A stretch of 7,139 nt of DNA from Candidatus Woesebacteria bacterium (GTDB lineage Bacteria > Patescibacteriota > Microgenomatia > UBA8517 > UBA10165): NCBI GenBank assembly GCA_002686465.1, contig NZCP01000018.1:1-7139 (forward strand). Direction: 5' to 3'. Below, piece by piece: positions 1 through 4,800 of the stretch; positions within the stretch are counted from its first letter, which is position 1; each line of letters starts with the position of its first letter. A model generated the notes under the pieces. That model made no database searches. It was not told where the DNA came from and saw only the letters and a program-made list of their open reading frames with translations. A program made the translations under genes and the position numbers.

Positions 1-1008
1 AATGCCATTTTTCTCTCCTATTTTTTCGAACCTGCGACGGCAACCACTATATACTCGCAGGCCATCTACCAGCTTCTCGTCAGATATCCCCAACTGTTTT
101 CCAACAATGAATGCAGCTGTGGCATTTAAGGTGTTAAATTCGCCAGGAACTTGTAGCACGATGTCTATTGTGTGCCCATCTTTTGCTTTAATTGAAAAAA
201 GTGTTTTTTCTTCCTCAAATAGAATATTTGTAATTTGCCAGTTTACACCTGGGTTCATTCCATATGATTGGATTGGTGTGTCTAACTCCTTTATTGTTTC
301 TGTAACATTTTTATTGTCGGTATGTGCCACCAGTAGGCCATCTTGAGGGATTTTTTGGAAAAACTTCCTGAAGGCTTTTTTGGTATCCCCAATTTCAGGA
401 TAGACATCAGGATGGTCGTGTTCTATGTTTGTGACGACTGCAATTTTAGGTGAAAGTAACAAAAACTTTGGAGTATCATCAATTCCTGGGGAAACAACGA
501 ATTCGTCAGCCTCACAGACGAATTCTTTTCCATCTTTATCAAACTTCCCAGGTACTCCCAATGAAGGTATGTCGCCTACTCCTATAGCAAATGATGGTGA
601 ATTGCTGGCGGTGTCCAGTATGGTAGCGATCATGGCGGATACAGTACTTTTCCCACCAACACCACAGACGGCTAGTGTGTCTTTTTCTTTGGCGAATTCT
701 GCCAAAGCTTGGGCTTGAGGGATAACAGGAATGCTAAGATTCTTAGCCGCGACTACTTCTGGATTCTGAAAACCCCCATGCGCACCTGTAGTTATGACAA
801 GATCTGGTCTTGGCTTTAGATTTTTTTCTGAAAAACCAACTTTCCAAGAAACACCGTTTTTCTTTAATGTTTCATCTGTTACAAATAATTCATCCGTGTC
901 CGAACCGGTTACTTTAATCCCCAGATCTTTTGCACAAAGTGCAAGAGATGTCATTCCAACACCTTTAATTCCAGTAAAATGTATGTGCTTTAACGTCGTG
1001 ATATTCAT
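1..1008 (-). CDS. murC: UDP-N-acetylmuramate--L-alanine ligase (MurC-type Mur ligase), 3'-truncated by window edge
   Basis: This gene is open from ATG at 1008 to the left edge, giving 336 residues of an enzyme that is usually about 450. MurC joins L-alanine to UDP-MurNAc using ATP, the first peptide step of peptidoglycan precursor synthesis in the cytoplasm. Seen here: an N-terminal nucleotide-fold motif FTGIKGVGM (11-19; MurC usually has GIGGxGM); NPEVVAA (82-88); the P-loop CGVGGKST (115-122); CEADE (165-169, the family's EADE); TNIEHDH (193-199, usually NIExDH); PGEFNTLNA (288-296); and the C-terminal-domain entry SGCRRRFEKIG (321-331). The P-loop differs from the usual GTHGKTT, and GAHGG (75-79) replaces the usual SSAI-type segment, so this is a divergent subfamily. 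The start overlaps the murE stop as ATGA with AGAGG 3 nt upstream, which suggests translational coupling. Mpl (murein peptide ligase) is a less likely alternative. The C-terminal domain, which would settle the substrate, is outside the window. Confidence 0.8.
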   Translation of the reverse strand, partial: MNITTLKHIHFTGIKGVGMTSLALCAKDLGIKVTGSDTDELFVTDETLKKNGVSWKVGFSEKNLKPRPDLVITTGAHGGFQNPEVVAAKNLSIPVIPQAQALAEFAKEKDTLAVCGVGGKSTVSAMIATILDTASNSPSFAIGVGDIPSLGVPGKFDKDGKEFVCEADEFVVSPGIDDTPKFLLLSPKIAVVTNIEHDHPDVYPEIGDTKKAFRKFFQKIPQDGLLVAHTDNKNVTETIKELDTPIQSYGMNPGVNWQITNILFEEEKTLFSIKAKDGHTIDIVLQVPGEFNTLNATAAFIVGKQLGISDEKLVDGLRVYSGCRRRFEKIGEKNGI

Positions 1009-2537
1009 TTGCCTCTTTTGATTACTTTAGTTTCTCCCCGTAACGCACTCTGTGCCGCTTCCTGGTCAGACCAAGGATATTCTACTCCGTTGTAAGCCAT
1101 ACTCCTCTCGTGTCCCTTGCCGCAAATGACGACGATATCTCCTTTTTTGGCAAAACTCGCCGCAAATTTAATTGCCTCTCCCCTTTCTGGTTTTCGGAAA
1201 TACACATGCTTTTGGTTACCCTTGCCATTCTTCGAACCCTCCGTTGCTCCTCCCTGTTTTGCGCCATCAGCCATTTGGTCAATTATTTTGTTTACATCCT
1301 CACTTCGAGGATCCTCAGCTGTAAAAATAGAAATGTCGGCAAGACTACCCGATATTTTCCCCATTAGTGGACGTTTTTGAGTATCCCTTTCTCCTGCGCA
1401 CCCAAATACTGCAATAAGTCTACCTGTCTTTTGTTTAGTATCGACAAGCAGTGTTAATACTTTTTCGAGTGAGTTTGGAGTGTGGGCAAAATCAACATAT
1501 ATATCAAACGGCCTATTAGATTCAATTTTTTCTAGTCGTCCAACCAAGGGCTTAAACGATGCTACTGCTTTTTGGATTTTAGGCCATGAGACACTAAGTG
1601 ATTGAGTGAGGCCTGCTGCGGCTAGAATGTTGTATACATTGTATTCCCCAAAGAGTTTTGTTTGAATGGGGACTTCTTTCCCACTATGTTCGATTGTAAA
1701 TTTCATTCTACTTGATTCTATTTTTATATTGTCCCCTCTTATGTCGGCTGGTGTTTTCAGCGCATAAGAGATTGTTTTACTACCATGAGGAACCTGTTTT
1801 TTTATAAAGTTAAATGAATCATCGTCAGAGTTTAGAACCGCGAGTTTTGTTTCCTTAAATAACTTTGCCTTGGCGTTTCTGTAGGAGTCATATGTTTTAT
1901 GATAATCAAGATGCTCGTGTGTAATGTTAGTTAGGACTCCTGCATAGAAGTCGATTCCTGCTACACGATCTTGCCCAAGCCCATGGGAAGTGGTCTCAAG
2001 GATGGCATATTTACAACCAGTTTTGACTATTTTTGCAAGGAATTTCTGTAAAGGCAGAGTATCTGGGGTTGTTACATGGAATCCTGTATCGTATTTCTTT
2101 TCTCCAATTTCTGCACCAAGTGTTGTGATTAACGCGGATTTTTCCCCATTCACTTGTAAAATTTTGTGAATTAATGTGGCTGTTGTTGTTTTGCCATCTG
2201 TGCCTGTAACTCCTATGACCTTGAGTTTTTTAGAAGGGTTATCAAACCAAGAAGATGCCAAAACCCCCAAAGCTTTTCGAGAGTTTTTTACCTGAATATA
2301 GGTTACTTTGTCTGTTTCTCGTTTGTTTGGAGCCTGTTCTCCCAGGACGGCAGAAGCACCATTTTTAATTGCTTGGGGGATAAATTTGTGTCCGTCCAGA
2401 GTGAAACCTTGAACGGCGATAAAAAAACTGCCTGGCTTAACAGTTCTTGAGTCATCGGATATAGCGGAAATATTAAGATTTACGGGGCCAAAAATTTTGC
2501 AGTCGACTAGTCTGGACAGGAGATTTGCAAGCTTCAT
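1005..2537 (-). CDS. murE: UDP-N-acetylmuramoyl-tripeptide synthetase MurE
   Basis: The 510-residue product adds the third amino acid (meso-DAP or L-lysine) to UDP-MurNAc-L-Ala-D-Glu in the cytoplasm, using ATP. E. coli MurE is about 495 residues. Visible motifs are: N-terminal UDP-binding domain with SDDSRTVKPGSFF (27-39); P-loop GVTGTDGKTTT (109-119); TTPDTLPLQ (156-164); ETTSHGLGQDRV (181-192); NITHEHLDYH (204-213); the lysine expected to be carbamylated, K223 in NAKAKLF; HTPNSLEKVL (352-361); GCAGERDTQKRP (379-390); EDPR (408-411); and GKGHE (473-477). EDPR sits where DAP-adding enzymes have DNPR, so the amino acid added is uncertain. A Gly/Lys/Asn-rich insertion of roughly 13 residues lies near 428-443. 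The ATG start has AAAGG 5 nt upstream (2543-2547). A promoter and a palindrome precede it, and the murC-type gene follows with an ATGA overlap. Confidence 0.9.
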   Translation of the reverse strand: MKLANLLSRLVDCKIFGPVNLNISAISDDSRTVKPGSFFIAVQGFTLDGHKFIPQAIKNGASAVLGEQAPNKRETDKVTYIQVKNSRKALGVLASSWFDNPSKKLKVIGVTGTDGKTTTATLIHKILQVNGEKSALITTLGAEIGEKKYDTGFHVTTPDTLPLQKFLAKIVKTGCKYAILETTSHGLGQDRVAGIDFYAGVLTNITHEHLDYHKTYDSYRNAKAKLFKETKLAVLNSDDDSFNFIKKQVPHGSKTISYALKTPADIRGDNIKIESSRMKFTIEHSGKEVPIQTKLFGEYNVYNILAAAGLTQSLSVSWPKIQKAVASFKPLVGRLEKIESNRPFDIYVDFAHTPNSLEKVLTLLVDTKQKTGRLIAVFGCAGERDTQKRPLMGKISGSLADISIFTAEDPRSEDVNKIIDQMADGAKQGGATEGSKNGKGNQKHVYFRKPERGEAIKFAASFAKKGDIVVICGKGHERSMAYNGVEYPWSDQEAAQSALRGETKVIKRGK

Positions 2538-2554
2538 GAGTGCCTTTTGTGGCT

Positions 2555-2575
2555 ATATTATACTACGTATAATAT
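2555..2575. repeat. 21-bp interrupted palindrome in the murE leader (candidate operator or RNA hairpin)
   Basis: ATATTATAC (2555-2563) and GTATAATAT (2567-2575) are exact reverse complements separated by TAC. The site lies 17 bp before the murE start and just downstream of the predicted promoter. As DNA it has the size and symmetry of a repressor operator. As RNA it would form a weak AU-rich 9-bp hairpin with a 3-nt loop next to the Shine-Dalgarno. Each arm also contains a TATAAT- or TATTAT-like hexamer, so it could instead be an alternative -10 region. The symmetry is seen; the function is inferred. Confidence 0.5.
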
Positions 2576-2593
2576 CTTTCGCCACGCTGCAGA

Positions 2594-2623
2594 ATTATAG
2601 CGCAAACGGGCGATTTTAGCCAA
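2594..2623 (-). promoter_or_regulatory. Candidate sigma-70-type promoter for murE-murC
   Basis: On the minus strand, TTGGCT (2623-2618) and a perfect TATAAT (2599-2594) are separated by 18 bp. Transcription would start near 2587 and give a leader of about 50 nt before the murE ATG. The -35 matches TTGACA at 4 of 6 positions. It lies in the 103-bp gap after the nuclease stop, where I see no convincing rho-independent terminator, so read-through from the nuclease gene is also possible. Confidence 0.45.
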
Positions 2624-2653
2624 AAATTAGCCGACTTTTGCTAAACTTTAGCC
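2616..2653. repeat. Three phased TTAGCC repeats at the murE promoter
   Basis: TTAGCC occurs at 2616-2621, 2627-2632 and 2648-2653, with start-to-start spacing of 11 and 21 bp, close to one and two helical turns. The first copy overlaps the -35 hexamer (GGCTAA on the minus strand) and the third lies in the last codons of the nuclease gene. This may be a regulator-binding array or chance in an AT-rich gap. Confidence 0.3.
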
Positions 2654-3420
2654 TTTCTCCATCCTACCTGAACAGCTTCGTCCTCAGAACAAAACCATTG
2701 CTCCCCTTTGTCAGGGGTTATTTTTGTACGCTCATAATAGCGCTGCCCAGGTGTATGGTAGATCTTTTCGCCAGATGAGCTAATATTGCCTTTAATCAAA
2801 CACCCGGTTTCTTGTGACTTTACTTCTGCTTGTGTTGGTTCTGTTGCGGGGCAAGGACTGTCTGACCAAACACCGCGCTTGTCTTTTTGTGCCTTTTTTT
2901 GTGATTCAAGAAACTGGTTAACATATTTTACATTTGGAGGATATGTTGTAACCGTTGCGACCCCATCAAGCACAAGTTGATCGTTAACGAAAATATCTCC
3001 TACAAAGACATATGCTAGCAAGCGGCCATACCTATCAAGTCTTTCAATATCAGTTTCTAGTTTGATTTGCGCTCCGTCTACTAATTTTTGATTTTCCTCT
3101 GTCGCGTTGCCTCCAAAGCATTGGCCAGGTTCTGGAGTGTCTATTCCAATATAACGTACCCGCACACCTCCTTCAATTTCTATAGTATCGCCATCAATAA
3201 CTCTTACAACGTTGACGTACTCCTCTGGTCCTGAGTCTAAGGTCTCGATGATATCCTGTTGTGCTGTAAATGTGGCTGCGTCGGCATGATGTGTGACGGG
3301 GGGCTCGAGTTTCAGTGAGGCTTTACCTAACAAACTTGAAACAAAAAGAAGCGCGAATCCTAAAGAGACTAACCAAGGAATCCAGTTTTTGTTTCTCAAT
3401 ATCACTGGCAGCTTTTTCAA
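2641..3420 (-). CDS. Membrane-anchored staphylococcal-nuclease-like (thermonuclease) protein
   Basis: This 259-residue product is predicted to be exported and tethered, cutting DNA or RNA outside the cell in a Ca2+-dependent manner as in the SNase family. A basic N-terminus (KK, RNKN) is followed by a hydrophobic segment at about 13-31 that serves as signal or anchor. The SNase fold runs from about 68 to 190: VIDGDTI (74-80, D78 equals nuclease D21), RYIGIDTPE (89-97, giving R89, D94, T95, E97 equal to R35, D40, T41, E43) and DRYGRLLAYV (129-138, R133 equal to R87). The catalytic set is therefore complete. C101 and C190 flank the core. A separate tail (207-259) with KGNIS, GEKIYH, YYERTKI and WFCSEDEA matches a small module I recall at the end of other bacterial SNase proteins (possibly the 'sunset' domain; name uncertain). 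The start is TTG with a weak purine-rich AGAAGAA upstream; GTG at codon 6 is an alternative. It follows the ketosynthase stop by 12 nt, so the two are probably co-transcribed. Confidence 0.88.
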   Translation of the reverse strand: MKKLPVILRNKNWIPWLVSLGFALLFVSSLLGKASLKLEPPVTHHADAATFTAQQDIIETLDSGPEEYVNVVRVIDGDTIEIEGGVRVRYIGIDTPEPGQCFGGNATEENQKLVDGAQIKLETDIERLDRYGRLLAYVFVGDIFVNDQLVLDGVATVTTYPPNVKYVNQFLESQKKAQKDKRGVWSDSPCPATEPTQAEVKSQETGCLIKGNISSSGEKIYHTPGQRYYERTKITPDKGEQWFCSEDEAVQVGWRKAKV

Positions 3421-3432
3421 ATTTCTTCTGTT

Positions 3433-4590
3433 TTAGGAAGAGTGCGAATTGAGTCGTACGACCATTGATGTTATTGGTGAACCAACTCCGTATGACGTGA
3501 TATTGAATAGTTTATCAGGTGGAACCGCACCTTGCTTAATAAGTTTGCCAAGAGCGGAAGGTGTTGTCGCTGAGCTTATATTACCTGTGTTAATTTTAGC
3601 CCACGGCACTTCAAGGTTTGGCAACTTTTTCTTTACTTCTCTTGCTGTATGACGAAGAACAGGAGCGCTTGGCTGATGACTTATACAAAGGCTTAGTTGG
3701 TCAGCGTATGGTGAGCATACGTCAACAACTACCCGGGGCACCGCGTATTTAAAAAAGAGAGCTGTTGGTACACCATCCATCTCCAAATGCCTTCCTGACT
3801 TTGAAACTGGAAGATTGAGATGTACGCCATTTTTCCCATAGACAAAGACGCTTTCGCTGTTCTCATGCAGTTCATAGTACTCAGGCAGTGCACCCGATTC
3901 AAGATCAAGAGCGTTATAACAATTAGGAGAACGAATAACTCCCTTTTTATCAGGCAAGATGACTGTTTTTCCAGATAATACCTCAAGTGTGAGTCCAGGT
4001 CGAAAGGCAATTGACGCAACGCCGTTACCAAAGGTTGCGCAATCAATGGCGTTATCTGGGTCAATCAAATATCCTAATGCTTCTGCAGACGTAATGACAA
4101 CTTTCTTACCATAAAGATTTGGGTCTTTAAGTACATCAAGGAGGGCAACTGCCCATCCAGCACAGGCAAGATAATATGTTTGTGTAACCTCAGGGTCTAT
4201 TCCTGACCTTTTTGCAATTTCTCCTGCCCAAGTACGATCCCTGTCAGGTGGAGTAGATGCTGTGACAATGAACCTGTCAACTTTTGCACCTTGCCAGTTA
4301 TTTGCCCTAAGTACGTCAGTTGTTGCCGAAGCTCCCACGTTGATCATCTCCTCTCTAATATGCTCTTTTCTGTCTACAAACGAGCCAAGTTCAGATTCAT
4401 GAGAATGATATCTTGTGGAAAATCCAGTTCCCTCTATAGCTTTTTGGCTTTCAGGAAATCTCCTTATCAAATCTTCATTGCTCACAGGGGTCCCCCATCC
4501 TCCATGAGCCATCGCGAACTCGGGAAGGGAAAGTATTTCCCTTTCAGAAAACATTGACGACTCAGTTGGAGTGAGTTGTTCTACAGCCAT
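3433..4590 (-). CDS. Beta-ketoacyl-ACP synthase III (FabH)-like ketosynthase, stand-alone
   Basis: The 385-residue thiolase-fold condensing enzyme has all three KAS III catalytic residues: C143 in YYLACAGWA (139-147), H305 in ISHQPSAP (303-310) and N337 in NTGNISSATTP (334-344). FGNGVASIAF (187-196) corresponds to the family's FGDGAGA glycine turn. The C-terminus (SYGVGSPITSMVVRL) aligns with the FabH GGGxTWG strand but lacks its tryptophan, and the protein is longer than FabH (about 320). FabH condenses acyl-CoA with malonyl-ACP, but related enzymes make polyketides, beta-lactones or long-chain ketones, so the substrate cannot be named. No ACP, malonyl transferase or ketoreductase gene is in the window. 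The ATG start is preceded in frame by a stop 2 codons upstream and has no good Shine-Dalgarno; a -10-like site 5 nt upstream suggests a leaderless mRNA. M13 is a possible later start. The nuclease gene follows after 12 nt. Confidence 0.85.
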   Translation of the reverse strand: MAVEQLTPTESSMFSEREILSLPEFAMAHGGWGTPVSNEDLIRRFPESQKAIEGTGFSTRYHSHESELGSFVDRKEHIREEMINVGASATTDVLRANNWQGAKVDRFIVTASTPPDRDRTWAGEIAKRSGIDPEVTQTYYLACAGWAVALLDVLKDPNLYGKKVVITSAEALGYLIDPDNAIDCATFGNGVASIAFRPGLTLEVLSGKTVILPDKKGVIRSPNCYNALDLESGALPEYYELHENSESVFVYGKNGVHLNLPVSKSGRHLEMDGVPTALFFKYAVPRVVVDVCSPYADQLSLCISHQPSAPVLRHTAREVKKKLPNLEVPWAKINTGNISSATTPSALGKLIKQGAVPPDKLFNITSYGVGSPITSMVVRLNSHSS

Positions 4591-4595
4591 GATTC

Positions 4596-4604
4596 ATTCT
4601 ATCA
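4596..4604 (-). promoter_or_regulatory. Extended -10 promoter giving a near-leaderless ketosynthase mRNA
   Basis: The minus strand reads TGATAGAAT (4604-4596), an extended -10 (TGn followed by TAGAAT, 5 of 6 matches to TATAAT). Only 5 nt separate it from the ketosynthase ATG. Initiation 6-8 nt after the hexamer would begin the transcript at or next to the start codon. There is no TTGACA-like -35, which extended -10 promoters can tolerate, and no ribosome-binding site, which fits leaderless translation. Confidence 0.4.
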
Positions 4605-4618
4605 TGGTGCTGGATTTT

Positions 4619-4637
4619 GGTGCGCAGTTTTTGCACC
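4619..4637. repeat. Inverted repeat GGTGC-9-GCACC at the -35 position of the ketosynthase promoter
   Basis: GGTGC (4619-4623) and GCACC (4633-4637) are exact reverse complements with a 9-nt centre. With 17-bp spacing the -35 element of the ketosynthase promoter would fall at 4619-4624, inside this repeat, so a bound regulator could control it. The site also lies about 12-30 bp upstream of the candidate rightward -35. Function is inferred from position only. Confidence 0.3.
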
Positions 4638-4648
4638 GTTAGGATTTT

Positions 4649-4678
4649 TTGCATTTTCTTCAAGAAACTTGCTAAGAT
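4649..4678 (+). promoter_or_regulatory. Candidate promoter for the glycoside-hydrolase-like gene
   Basis: TTGCAT (4649-4654), an 18-bp spacer and TAAGAT (4673-4678) preceded by TGC form a weak -35 plus an extended -10. A start near 4685 would give a leader of about 115 nt that contains all the stem-loops described at 4691-4788. Match quality is modest. Confidence 0.35.
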
Positions 4679-4690
4679 TCTCTATTCAAA

Positions 4691-4727
4691 CTTCGTGAGA
4701 ACCCCGCTCAGCAGGGGTGCAACGAAG
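4691..4727 (+). other. Two-tier stem-loop in the leader of the glycoside-hydrolase-like gene
   Basis: CTTCGT (4691-4696) pairs with ACGAAG (4722-4727), and inside it ACCCC (4701-4705) pairs with GGGGT (4714-4718) around an 8-nt loop. Internal loops of 4 and 3 nt separate the tiers. No T-run follows, so it does not look like an intrinsic terminator. It is the first of several helices between the predicted start of transcription and the gene. Confidence 0.45.
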
Positions 4728-4735
4728 CAGTGATC

Positions 4736-4788
4736 AAACCGTTTTCTCTTGACGAGAGAAAACGAGGCCTATTAGGCCTTGGAGGTTT
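4736..4788 (+). ncRNA. Candidate cis-regulatory RNA: three-way junction engaging the ribosome-binding site
   Basis: Three helices can form at once. AAACC (4736-4740) pairs with GGTTT (4784-4788), which includes the last two bases of the GGAGG. GTTTTCTCT (4741-4749) pairs with AGAGAAAAC (4755-4763) around a 5-nt loop. AGGCCT (4765-4770) pairs with AGGCCT (4774-4779) around ATT. The junctions are tight: 0, 1 and 4 nt. Closing the first helix would partly mask the Shine-Dalgarno, so a ligand, protein or temperature could control translation. I do not recognise a known riboswitch class. The two inner hairpins are perfect and hard to dismiss; the 5-bp closing helix is less certain. Confidence 0.4.
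4781..4785 (+). promoter_or_regulatory. Shine-Dalgarno GGAGG with unusually long spacing to the ATG
   Basis: This is the only strong Shine-Dalgarno in the window. It lies 15 nt before the ATG at 4801, longer than the usual 5-9 nt, and 27 nt before the second in-frame ATG at 4813, so it favours 4801. It sits directly after the AGGCCT hairpin and shares bases with the candidate closing helix. Confidence 0.55.
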
Positions 4789-4800
4789 ATTTTTCTTAAA

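Noticed and set aside
2..1021. Several rightward open stretches (2-346, 425-718, 794-1021)
   Set aside because: They lie opposite the murC-type gene, whose full set of family motifs is on the minus strand; their translations show no recognisable domain.
2611..2640. Possible terminator after the nuclease gene
   Set aside because: The repeats here are direct (TTAGCC), not inverted; no stem of useful length followed by T residues is present on the minus strand.
4619..4650. Inverted repeat followed by a T-run that looks like an intrinsic terminator on the plus strand
   Set aside because: No rightward gene ends upstream, the stem is only 5 bp, and the T-run is offset by several bases; a promoter-proximal operator fits the position better.
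4749..4754. TTGACG resembling a -35 box just before the hydrolase gene
   Set aside because: It falls in the loop and arm of the 4741-4763 hairpin, and no -10-like hexamer lies 16-18 bp downstream.
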